Shown here: piece after piece, positions 55,168-62,162 of the stretch | Layout of the letters: the number at the start of each line of letters is the position of its first letter | Numbering within the stretch: the stretch's first letter is position 1 | Source: Plantimonas leprariae | GTDB taxonomy: Bacteria; Pseudomonadota; Alphaproteobacteria; Rhizobiales; Rhizobiaceae | Assembly (NCBI RefSeq): GCF_008802405.1 | Contig: NZ_VZDO01000003.1 | Coordinates: forward strand, 295,392 to 359,391 | Direction of reading: 5' to 3' | Length of the DNA stretch: 64,000 nt | The notes under the pieces: model-generated | What the model was told of the DNA's origin: nothing | What the model saw: only the letters and a program-made list of their open reading frames with translations | Databases searched by the model: none | Made by a program: the position numbers and the translations under genes

Positions 55168-55301
55168 CGGAAACCTTGAGCTGCGACGGGCCGCGGGGGT
55201 GGCGCGGCCCTTGGGTCCGCATCCTTCGGGAACGGCTCGTTCCGGATGGATGCGGGAAAAGCGGGGGTGGTGCCGCTCTTAGCGCCGCGGAAACGCCGGC
55301 G

Positions 55302-55508
55302 TCAATCGCCGGTGGAGGGCTCGATCGTGCCGTCCAGCTTCTGCCGCTGCGCCTCGGCGTCGACCTCGCCGCGGTCGTTGCCGCGCTCGGCGATCACCCG
55401 CTCGGCCTCGTTCAACGGGATGTCGTGCTTGGCGGCGAGTTCCTGCGCGTCGGGGTCCGGCGCGCCGCCGGCGCCTTCCGCCGCGGGCTTGATCGGGATG
55501 TCGCTCAT
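55302..55508 (-). CDS. Small hypothetical protein, 68 residues
   Basis: A soluble, charged 68-residue protein. The central helix region AQELAAKHDIPLNEAERVIAERGNDRGEVDAEAQRQ has the look of small DUF3606-like alphaproteobacterial proteins, but I cannot confirm the family. GAGGAG precedes the ATG. It is divergent from the acidic small-protein gene at 55638. Confidence 0.65.
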   Translation of the reverse strand: MSDIPIKPAAEGAGGAPDPDAQELAAKHDIPLNEAERVIAERGNDRGEVDAEAQRQKLDGTIEPSTGD

Positions 55509-55637
55509 GTCTCGCTCCTCGCTTGCGTTCCCGCCTCAACGGCCGGGCGGCGGAAAGGTGCCCGGCAAAGAAACGGTCGGCGGAACGAAGCCGCGCCGCC
55601 CCGTCTTTCCCGCGGGAACCGCACGAAGGAGACGCCC

Positions 55638-55883
55638 ATGAGCCCGCGCGAGCAGGACGAGCAGCCGACCCGGCCGACGCCGGCGATCCCCGGCATGACC
55701 CGCGACGAGTCCCGCGTCGTCGAGGGCGACGCGCCGGACGAGGCGGGCGAGGACGAGGACAGCGGCGACCCGATGGCGCCGTTCGACGCCGAGGACGGCG
55801 TCATCGGCGTCGCGGACGACGAGACCGTCGGGGTCGACGAGGACGACGACGGGGAACGGGACCGGGGCGCGACCGAAGCCTGA
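55638..55883 (+). CDS. Small highly acidic hypothetical protein
   Basis: An 81-residue protein that is almost entirely acidic and disordered: GDAPDEAGEDEDSGDPMAPFDAEDG and ETVGVDEDDDGERDR. GAAGGAG lies before the ATG. It contains no recognisable domain. The coding frame is supported by the ribosome-binding site and its neat fit between neighbouring genes rather than by homology. It converges on the DUF3095 gene. Confidence 0.55.
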   Translation: MSPREQDEQPTRPTPAIPGMTRDESRVVEGDAPDEAGEDEDSGDPMAPFDAEDGVIGVADDETVGVDEDDDGERDRGATEA

Positions 55884-55887
55884 CCGG

Positions 55888-57069
55888 TCAGGCGAGGGCG
55901 GCCTGGCTCTGCCGCTTCAGCGCCCGCGCCGCGAAGGCGTAGCCGCCCGCCGCGCCATCGACGAAATGCACGTGGTCGCTCGCGGTCGGCGAGGGCACGA
56001 AGCAGGTCAGCACCGCCGCCTCCTGCCGGTGCGTGCCGTAGCGGATGCGGCCCTTGGCGCGCTCGGCGGCGAGGAAGCGCTCGATCTCGTCGGCGGTCCT
56101 GGCGCTGCAATCGATGGTCATGCGCAGGCCGTCGTCGAACTTGCGGAAGTCGGTGTTGCGGACGAGGTCGGTCAGGTAGCGCTTCGGATCGAAGCCGCCG
56201 ACGCTCAGGCCGGAACGGAAGATCAGGTTGGACAGCGCGCCGAAGAGATCGGATTTCGCGAGCGCGCCGACGCTGCGCCGGCCGGCTCTGGCGGCGGCGG
56301 TCTTCCGCGCCATCAGGAACTTCGCCAGCGACCATTCCACCCGCGGCGCGCCGTCCCGGACGGGCCGGAGATCCGCTTCGCGCCGCATCGCGAGGGCGAG
56401 GAGTTCGGTCGCGACCGCGGCGAAGCCGGCGGCCTCGTCGGCTCCGGCCGGGACCACGATCACCGACAGGATGACGCCGTTCTTCGCCGGGAACTCGGCG
56501 AAGCGGCAGTGGAGGCCCGACAGGTCGAGGGGCACCGGCTCGGCTGGCGCGTCCACCCGGTACTCGCCGGCCTTCATCCGCTCCTCCGCCCAGGCGAGGC
56601 CGCCGCCGGCGAACATCGCGTAGGCGAGGGTCGGCGTCACGGCGAAGCGCGCGAGCAGGAGCTCGCGCCTGGCCGCACGGATCGCGGCGACCGGAACCGC
56701 CGCGGCGCGGAGTTCCAGGTCCAGCTCGCGCCGGGCCCAGGCGACCGTCGCGCCGAGCAGCCGCCGGCCGGCCGCCTCGTGCTCGCGCTCCACCACGAAG
56801 CTCGCGCCATCGCCGCCGAACGAGAAGGCGGCCGCGTCCTTCGGCAGGGCGTTGCCGACGGCGGCGATCACCGCCGCCGCGGCGACGTTGACCTCGGCAT
56901 AGCGGCCCCGCTCGATCGCGCCGGTGGAATCGACGACGTCGGCGAGAAACAGCACCGCGCCGTCCGGCACGGGCCGGTAGCGCTCGATCGCGGCGAGGTC
57001 CTGGAACTCCTCCACCGGATCGAGGCCGGCATAGAAGCCCGCCGTCCGTTCCGCCGCCTTTCCCGGCAT
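55888..57069 (-). CDS. DUF3095 family protein (nucleotide-cyclase-like fold)
   Basis: A 393-residue protein matching DUF3095. The first part is cyclase-like: RPVPDGAVLFLADVVDSTGAIERGRYAEVNVAAAAVIAAVGNAL then AAFSFGGDGASFVVE, where a DxxxS and GGDG resemble the metal and NTP sites of class III cyclases/GGDEF proteins. The family-specific part is RNTDFRKFDDGLRMTIDCSARTADEIERFL. Enzymatic activity is not established. The ATG at 57069 has GGAGG five bases upstream and is preferred over an in-frame GTG four codons earlier. Confidence 0.85.
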   Translation of the reverse strand: MPGKAAERTAGFYAGLDPVEEFQDLAAIERYRPVPDGAVLFLADVVDSTGAIERGRYAEVNVAAAAVIAAVGNALPKDAAAFSFGGDGASFVVEREHEAAGRRLLGATVAWARRELDLELRAAAVPVAAIRAARRELLLARFAVTPTLAYAMFAGGGLAWAEERMKAGEYRVDAPAEPVPLDLSGLHCRFAEFPAKNGVILSVIVVPAGADEAAGFAAVATELLALAMRREADLRPVRDGAPRVEWSLAKFLMARKTAAARAGRRSVGALAKSDLFGALSNLIFRSGLSVGGFDPKRYLTDLVRNTDFRKFDDGLRMTIDCSARTADEIERFLAAERAKGRIRYGTHRQEAAVLTCFVPSPTASDHVHFVDGAAGGYAFAARALKRQSQAALA

Positions 57070-57211
57070 CGCATCCTCCACCAGCGTTCCACCGGCAAGG
57101 TTACGTCATCCGCGCCGGTTCCACCCCCCTAAAAACTCCCTGAGCCATCACAATTTCGACTCGGGACTCTGGTTATCGGAAGCAGGGACGCGAGAAACCA
57201 CGAGACTTGCG

Positions 57212-57406
57212 ATGAGCGAGCAGGCGTTGAGCGAAGGCGCGAAGGCTTTCAAGAGCGGCGTCCACCGGACCGCGAACCCGTTCGATCCCAGCAGCGAGGA
57301 CTGGATGTGCTGGCGCGACGGTTTCGATCAGGCGAAGGCCGTCGCCGAGCGGGTGGCGGGAACCGTACCGGCGATGCCGGCCGTCGCGGCGATCGCCGCC
57401 GACTAA
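57212..57406 (+). CDS. Small Rmf/CrpP-like protein
   Basis: A 64-residue protein: ALSEGAKAFKSGVHRTANPFDPSSEDWMCWRDGFDQAKAV. The pattern A-x3-G-x6-NP...W..G...A is that of ribosome modulation factor and CrpP-like small proteins of proteobacteria. Rmf dimerises ribosomes in stationary phase; whether this relative does so is unknown. The C-terminal 20 residues are Ala/Val-rich. It lies in a stretch with several other small genes. Confidence 0.65.
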   Translation: MSEQALSEGAKAFKSGVHRTANPFDPSSEDWMCWRDGFDQAKAVAERVAGTVPAMPAVAAIAAD

Positions 57407-57419
57407 GGCGCGGGGCGCT

Positions 57420-58454
57420 TCACCCGAGGTTCGGCCAGGTGTCGGCGATGCGGTAGCCCGCCGGCCACGGATCGTCCGGGTCGAGCATGAGCTGGCTGGT
57501 GCCGGTGATCCAGGCGCGGCCCGAGATTTCCGGCAGGACGGCGGGCCGCCCGGCGACCGTGGTCTCGCCGAGGATGCGGCAGCGGAATTCCGAGCCGGTG
57601 ATCGAGCGCCCGACGAAGGTCTCGCCGAGGCCGAGCTCGCCCCGCGCCCGCAGCACCGCCATCCTCGCCGAGCAGCCGGTGCCGGTCGGCGAGCGGTCGA
57701 GCTTGCCCGGCCGGATCGCCACCGTGTTCAGGCCGGCGAGCGTGCCGTCCGCCGCGCGCTCCACGGGCGCGGTGAACTGGCAGAACGAGATGTGGTCCCA
57801 GCCTTCGTTCTCCGGGTGGCGGAAGCCGAGCTGCTCGTTCGCGGCCGCGGTGATCCGGACGCCGGTTTCGGCGAGTTCTCGCGCCTCGTCGGGCCGGATC
57901 GCGAAGCCGAGCGCGCCGGCGTCGACGAGAACGAAGCTGTCGCCGCCGTAGGCCGTATCGACGGTGAGCGTGCCGAATCCTGTGACCTCCAGCGTCGCGC
58001 CCAACCGGTCGGCGAAGGCGGGAACGTTCTCGACGGCGATGCGGACCGCCTTGCCGGCGCGGCATTCGGCCCGGATCCGCACGAGACCTCCGGGCGCTTC
58101 GAGCGTGAAACGGGTTTCGGGTTCGTGCATCGGCACGATGCCGGTGTCGAGCAGCACGGTCGCAACGCAGATCGAGTTCGAGCCGGACATCGGCGGCGTG
58201 TCGGCCGGCTCCATGATGATGAAGGCGGCGGCCGCGTCGGGGTGCTTCGGCGGCACGAGCAGGTTCACGTGCCGGAAGACGCCGCCGCGCGGCTCGTTCA
58301 GGACGAAGTTGCGCAGGGTCTCGTCGGCCGCGACGAAGCGCGACTGCTCCCATACCGACCCGCCCGGCGGCGGGGAAACGCCGCCGACGATCACGTCACC
58401 GACCTCCCCTTCCGCATGGCAGCCGACCACGTGGATCGTCTTCGTCGAGCGCAT
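57420..58454 (-). CDS. Proline racemase-family protein, Ser/Cys type (hydroxyproline epimerase or dehydratase)
   Basis: A 344-residue protein of the proline racemase superfamily: [24 protein letters not shown] at the N-terminus, [21 protein letters not shown], and [16 protein letters not shown]. The second catalytic residue is Cys261. The first is Ser90 where proline racemase has Cys. Members with Ser at this place are known as hydroxyproline 2-epimerases, and Thr at this place marks trans-3-hydroxy-L-proline dehydratases; the choice cannot be made firmly here. No other hydroxyproline catabolic gene is nearby. It converges with the Rmf-like gene. Confidence 0.85.
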   Translation of the reverse strand: MRSTKTIHVVGCHAEGEVGDVIVGGVSPPPGGSVWEQSRFVAADETLRNFVLNEPRGGVFRHVNLLVPPKHPDAAAAFIIMEPADTPPMSGSNSICVATVLLDTGIVPMHEPETRFTLEAPGGLVRIRAECRAGKAVRIAVENVPAFADRLGATLEVTGFGTLTVDTAYGGDSFVLVDAGALGFAIRPDEARELAETGVRITAAANEQLGFRHPENEGWDHISFCQFTAPVERAADGTLAGLNTVAIRPGKLDRSPTGTGCSARMAVLRARGELGLGETFVGRSITGSEFRCRILGETTVAGRPAVLPEISGRAWITGTSQLMLDPDDPWPAGYRIADTWPNLG

Positions 58455-58536
58455 GCCCCGCCTCCCGCTGCTGCCGTCCGCTGGAACGCGAAGGCCCCGG
58501 CCGGCTTAACCTTCGCAAACGCGAGGAGGAAGAGCC

Positions 58537-58755
58537 GTGTCCGATCCGAAGACCGCATCCGGCGGCCAGCAGCCGTCGAAATCCGTCAGCCCCGAGGAAA
58601 GCGGGCATCGCGTCATCAGCCCGTCCGCGGCCGACGGCAAGGAGGGGACGAAGCGCGACGTGCCCGAGCCGCCGGAATACGGCGAGACGATCGACGCGCT
58701 CGACGCGGTGCCGTCCGACGTCGAGCCTGACACCGCGGGGCGGAAACCCGCCTGA
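58537..58755 (+). CDS. Small hydrophilic hypothetical protein
   Basis: A 72-residue, probably disordered protein beginning MSDPKTASGGQQPSKSVSPEESGHRVIS, with a later segment EPPEYGETIDALDAVPSDVEPD. It starts with GTG, but GAGGAGGAAGAG immediately before it is an excellent ribosome-binding site. No family is recognised. It converges on the DUF1127-like gene. Confidence 0.55.
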   Translation: MSDPKTASGGQQPSKSVSPEESGHRVISPSAADGKEGTKRDVPEPPEYGETIDALDAVPSDVEPDTAGRKPA

Positions 58756-58765
58756 TCCGAGGTGG

Positions 58766-58999
58766 TTACAGGACGGCACGCGGCGGCAGCGCGCAGCGCC
58801 GCGCCTCCCGCCGGGCCCCCGTGTCGCGGCCGTCCCGGCAGCCGATGTCGGCGAGGAGCCAGTCGGACAGATTCTCCTCGCGCAAGGTCGGAAGCCGACG
58901 CTTCGCACGGAGCGGCTGAACGAGGACGCTCCAGGCGATCCCGGCCGCCGCGAGAGCCGCGGGCGCGAGGCTGTGCTGGACGTGGTGCAGGAAAGGCAT
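58766..58999 (-). CDS. DUF1127-like small protein
   Basis: A 77-residue protein. After a hydrophobic first part (LAPAALAAAGIAWSVLVQPL), the segment LPTLREENLSDWLLADIGCRDGRD fits the DUF1127 core (LxxLSDxxLADIGLxR). DUF1127 proteins are small, Arg-rich and often stress- or phosphate-linked; short ones can act in RNA turnover. The gene is divergent from the LysR gene, an arrangement seen repeatedly in alphaproteobacteria, so it is the likely regulatory target. The start at 58999 is the first Met with a plausible length. Confidence 0.65.
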   Translation of the reverse strand: MPFLHHVQHSLAPAALAAAGIAWSVLVQPLRAKRRLPTLREENLSDWLLADIGCRDGRDTGARREARRCALPPRAVL

Positions 59000-59080
59000 C
59001 GGAAGTCTCCGAAGGTCGATTGTCGTTGCCGCTTCGATCCCACGTCCGGCCCTTGCCGCGCCAACCGGTTTTCCGGCATG

Positions 59081-59103
59081 ATGCATAAGGAGACCTTATG
59101 CAT
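59081..59103. promoter_or_regulatory. Perfect palindrome covering the LysR gene's ribosome-binding site and start codon
   Basis: ATGCATAAGG and CCTTATGCAT are exact reverse complements separated by AGA. The left arm supplies most of the AAGGAG ribosome-binding site; the right arm contains the ATG start codon at 59098. As DNA it is a candidate LysR-type operator (it contains T-N11-A). As RNA it would form a 10-bp hairpin that hides both the ribosome-binding site and the start codon. Confidence 0.8.
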
Positions 59104-60045
59104 CGCGATTTGCCGCCCCTTGCCGCCCTCCGCGTCTTCGAAGCGGCCGCCCGGCACCTGAGCTTCACCAAGGCCGCGGCCGAGCTCGGCATGACGCAGG
59201 CCGCCGTCAGCTATCAGGTGAAGCTCCTGGAGGAGCGGCTCGGCGCCGCGCTGTTCCTGCGCGGCCGCAGGCGGCTGGAACTGTCGGACACGGGGGCGGC
59301 GCTCGCCCGACCGGCGACGGAAGCGCTGGACCTCATGGCCGCCGGCTGGTCGGCGGCGCGCGGCCGCACCGGCGGGACCCTGTCGCTCAACGTCATCCCG
59401 AGCTTCGCGGCGTCCTGGCTGGCGCGCCATCTCGGCGAGTTCCAGCTCGCGAACCCCGACCTTGCCGTGCGCGTCGCGAGCTCGCAGGAGATGGCCGACT
59501 TCGATCGCGAGGACATCGACTTCGCGGTCCGGACCGGACAGGGCGACTGGCCGGGGCTGACCGCGCATTTCCTGTTCGACGCCGCCTTCACGCCGCTGCT
59601 GAGCCCGAAGCTCCTGGAGCGCATCGGCGGCCTCGCGACGCCGGCCGACCTCGCCCGCTGCCCGATGCTCGACCCGACCGACCCGTGGTGGGACGCTTGG
59701 TTCCGCGCGGTCGGGGTCGAGCGGCCGCCATCGGCCGGCCGGGCAGCGACGACGCTCGGCGCGCAACACCTCGAAGCGGTCGCGGCCGTCGCCGGACACG
59801 GCGCGGCGATGCTGACGCCGTTCTTCTGGCGGGCGGAACTGGCGGACGGCCGGCTGGTGCAGCCCTTCGACTTCGTCTGCCGGGGCGAGCGGGCCTACTG
59901 GCTCTGCTACCCGACGAGCCGGCGCAATCTCCCGAAGGTGCGGGCTTTCCGCGACTGGCTGCTGGGCCATTTTCCGGTGGAAGACCGGGACCGATCGACG
60001 GAATCGGCGGCGGGTCCGTCGACCCCGTCGTTAAAGGCGGGTTAA
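59098..60045 (+). CDS. LysR-family transcriptional regulator (GcvA-like)
   Basis: A 315-residue LysR regulator. The winged HTH is PLAALRVFEAAARHLSFTKAAAELGMTQAAVSYQVKLLEERLGAALFLRGRRRLELSDTG, with the GcvA-type VSYQVKLLEE. The effector domain has LSLNVIPSFAASWLARHLGEFQLANPDLAVRVA and DFDREDIDFAVRTGQGDWPGL, also GcvA-like. The inducer is unknown. The divergent DUF1127-like gene is the probable target. Its own start codon lies in a perfect 23-bp palindrome, and its stop codon is part of an exact CtrA box, so both ends of the gene carry regulatory signals. Confidence 0.9.
   Translation: MHRDLPPLAALRVFEAAARHLSFTKAAAELGMTQAAVSYQVKLLEERLGAALFLRGRRRLELSDTGAALARPATEALDLMAAGWSAARGRTGGTLSLNVIPSFAASWLARHLGEFQLANPDLAVRVASSQEMADFDREDIDFAVRTGQGDWPGLTAHFLFDAAFTPLLSPKLLERIGGLATPADLARCPMLDPTDPWWDAWFRAVGVERPPSAGRAATTLGAQHLEAVAAVAGHGAAMLTPFFWRAELADGRLVQPFDFVCRGERAYWLCYPTSRRNLPKVRAFRDWLLGHFPVEDRDRSTESAAGPSTPSLKAG
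60031..60045 (+). promoter_or_regulatory. CtrA box at the end of the LysR gene
   Basis: TTAA-AGGCGGG-TTAA matches the CtrA consensus exactly and includes the LysR stop codon. It lies 51 bp before the next gene start (60097). GAATC sites (the CcrM methylation target GANTC) are at 60001-60005 and 60056-60060, a common companion of cell-cycle promoters. Confidence 0.55.
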
Positions 60046-60096
60046 CTTCGCCGGCGAATCTGGCATGATGGACGGCACGAGCGGCGGGAGGCGGAC

Positions 60097-60279
60097 ATGG
60101 GTTACGCAGCCTATCATGCGACGGACGACGACCTCCTCGACCTCGCCGTCGACGAGGCGACGCGAGGCGCCGGCGGCGACCTGCACGCCGCGATCCTCCG
60201 GCTCGTCCGCCGCCAGCACCACGCGGAGACCGAGGTCGAGCCGACCGCACCGCCGGCGGAGAGCGACCGGGCGGCCTGA
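60097..60279 (+). CDS. Small hypothetical protein, 60 residues
   Basis: A short acidic protein: MGYAAYHATDDDLLDLAVDEATRGAGGDLHAAILRLVRRQHH, predicted to form one or two helices. GGGAGG lies before the ATG. I do not recognise it. The exact CtrA box 51 bp upstream suggests it is a cell-cycle-controlled gene; that is inference from position. Confidence 0.5.
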   Translation: MGYAAYHATDDDLLDLAVDEATRGAGGDLHAAILRLVRRQHHAETEVEPTAPPAESDRAA

Positions 60280-60340
60280 CCCTCGCATCCCGCAAGCGCC
60301 TTCGCGCGTTCCCGTCGTCCAACATGGATGGAGACGGGAC

Positions 60341-60598
60341 ATGTCGAACGCGGAAGGCATCAAGGAACATATGGAAGTCGTCGGGGCCGACGGCGTCCAT
60401 GTCGGCACCGTCGACCGGGTCGAGGGCGAGCGCATCAAGCTGACCAAGAAGGACAGCGGCGAGGGCTCGCACAAGGGCCATCACCACTACATCCCGCTCG
60501 CCCTCGTGGCCGAGGTCGAAGGCGACCGGGTGCGCCTCGCCGCCAACGGCGACGTGGCGGTGAGCTTCGAGGAAGAGGAAACCGCGAAGCCGATCTGA
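60341..60598 (+). CDS. DUF2171 family protein
   Basis: An 85-residue PRC-barrel-like protein of family DUF2171: IKEHMEVVGADGVHVGTVDRVEGERIKLTKKDSGEGSHKGHHHYIPLALVAEVEGDRVRLAANGDVAV. The core pattern is a small beta barrel with a His-rich loop (HKGHHHYIP). Function is unknown; such proteins are abundant and often stress-related in rhizobia. It is tail-to-tail with the BrnA-like gene. Confidence 0.88.
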   Translation: MSNAEGIKEHMEVVGADGVHVGTVDRVEGERIKLTKKDSGEGSHKGHHHYIPLALVAEVEGDRVRLAANGDVAVSFEEEETAKPI

Positions 60599-60608
60599 GC
60601 AAGCGGCG

Positions 60609-60833
60609 TCAGTCGAGGCCGGCGGCCTTCCTGAGCGCCGCGTTGATCCGCTCCTGCCAGCCGGGGCCGTCGTCTTGGAACTTGTGGAGGACGTCCTGGT
60701 CGAGGCGGAGCGTCACCGCTTCCTTGACGCCGGGAACGACGGCCGGTCGGGCCTCGGGTGCGCGCTGCGGCGCGGTCGCCTTGCGGAAGGCGGCCTCGGC
60801 CGCGTCGCGCGGGTTGGTGGGTCGTCGCGTCAT
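60609..60833 (-). CDS. Orphan BrnA-like antitoxin-family protein
   Basis: A 74-residue protein whose C-terminal half, KEAVTLRLDQDVLHKFQDDGPGWQERINAALRKAAGL, matches BrnA antitoxins (ribbon-helix-helix; LRLDxDVLxxF...GWQxRIN). A BrnT toxin gene would be expected directly upstream on the same strand, but that space (60834-60935) is only 102 bp and holds none. It is therefore a solitary antitoxin-like regulator. Confidence 0.75.
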   Translation of the reverse strand: MTRRPTNPRDAAEAAFRKATAPQRAPEARPAVVPGVKEAVTLRLDQDVLHKFQDDGPGWQERINAALRKAAGLD

Positions 60834-60935
60834 GCTTTTTCCTTTCGCCGGCTCCGTTTTGCCGTTCCCGGCGGTTCTGCCTCTTCACGTCGCCGCTAAC
60901 TAGTCCTGATCGGAAGGCGCGAAGGAAGACGGCGA

Positions 60936-62078
60936 ATGCGGAATCGATCCTATCGGAACGGCAGGATTTCGAGCGGGCTCGTCGCGCTCCTGTCCGGCGG
61001 CGCCCTCGCCTTCGCCGGCTTCGCGGCGGGCCGCGCCGCAGGTCCGGCGGATGACGGCCGCGGCGACCCGGCCGAGCGGCCCTGGCGGCCGGACGGGCCG
61101 GGCGACGATGCGCACGCCTCGCCGGCCGCCGCGGCCGACGGGCGCGGCCGGGCGGCGAGGAAGCCGACCGAGGTGCCGGCCGCCGGCTGGAAGGACATCG
61201 CCTTCCGGACCTTTGCCGAGTTCGGCAAGGACCGGCTGATGCTCGTCGCGGCGGGCCTCACCTTCTACGCTCTCCTGGCATTGTTTCCGGCGATCACCGC
61301 GCTGATCTCGATCTACGGCCTCTTCACCGACGCGAGCCATGTCGGCGAACAGGTGCGCTCGCTCTCCGGCGTCCTGCCGGGCGGCGCGCTCGACATCATC
61401 GGCGACCAGATGGCCCGCACGACGCAGCACAGCGACGCCAAGCTCGGCTTCGGCACGATCTTCGGCCTGGGGTTGGCGCTCTGGAGCGCGAACAAGGGGA
61501 TGAAGTCGCTCTTCGACGCCCTGAACATCGTCTACGAGGAGGACGAGAAGCGCGGCTTCGTCCGCCTCAACCTCGTGACGCTCGGCTGCACGCTCGGCAC
61601 GCTGATCGTGCTGCTTCTCGCCATCGCCGCGGTGGTGGCGCTGCCGGTCGCGCTCGACTTCGTCGGCCTCGGCGGCCTGGAGACCTGGCTCCTCCTCTTG
61701 CGCTGGCCGGTGCTGCTGGTTCTCGTCGCGGCGGGCCTGTCGGTGCTCTACCGGCTCGGGCCCAGCCGCGCGGCCGCGAAGTGGAACTGGATCACGCCCG
61801 GCGGCGCGGTGGCCGCCGTGCTCTGGGTCGGCTTCTCGGTCCTGTTCTCGTGGTACGTTCAGAGCTTCGGCGACTACGACGAGACCTACGGCTCGCTGGG
61901 CGCCGCGATCGGCTTCATGACCTGGATCTGGATCTCCTCGATCGTGGTCCTGCTCGGAGCCGAGCTCAACGCCGAGATGGAGCACCAGACGGCACGCGAC
62001 ACCACGACGAAACCCGAGCGGCCGATGGGCGAGCGCGGCGCGGTGATGGCGGACACGCTCGGCGAGGCGAAGGGCTGA
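60936..62078 (+). CDS. YihY/virulence factor BrkB family inner-membrane protein
   Basis: A 380-residue membrane protein, long misnamed ribonuclease BN. After a disordered, charged N-terminal 80 residues it has the family core: WKDIAFRTFAEFGKDRLMLVAAGLTFYALLALFPAITALISIYGLF, LSALWSANKG-like LALWSANKGMKSLFDALNIVYEEDEKRGFVRLNLVTLGCTLGTL, and SVLFSWYVQSFGDYDETYGSLGAAIGFMTWIWISSIVVLLGAELNAEMEHQT. Six membrane helices are visible. Its physiological role is unknown; transport or envelope functions have been suggested. It is divergent from the BrnA-like gene. Confidence 0.92.
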   Translation: MRNRSYRNGRISSGLVALLSGGALAFAGFAAGRAAGPADDGRGDPAERPWRPDGPGDDAHASPAAAADGRGRAARKPTEVPAAGWKDIAFRTFAEFGKDRLMLVAAGLTFYALLALFPAITALISIYGLFTDASHVGEQVRSLSGVLPGGALDIIGDQMARTTQHSDAKLGFGTIFGLGLALWSANKGMKSLFDALNIVYEEDEKRGFVRLNLVTLGCTLGTLIVLLLAIAAVVALPVALDFVGLGGLETWLLLLRWPVLLVLVAAGLSVLYRLGPSRAAAKWNWITPGGAVAAVLWVGFSVLFSWYVQSFGDYDETYGSLGAAIGFMTWIWISSIVVLLGAELNAEMEHQTARDTTTKPERPMGERGAVMADTLGEAKG

Positions 62079-62162
62079 CGGCCTTCGCAAAAGGCGGGCG
62101 CCGCCTCCGGCATCTGCTATAGGAATCGGTGATTCGCGCCGCCGTCGACGCCGAGGAGCCCG

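Noticed and set aside
55590..55637. EcfG-type (GGAAC...CGTT) stress promoter before the acidic small protein
   Set aside because: The -35 matches but the -10 reads CGTC and spacing is one base short; similar partial hits occur by chance in this sequence.
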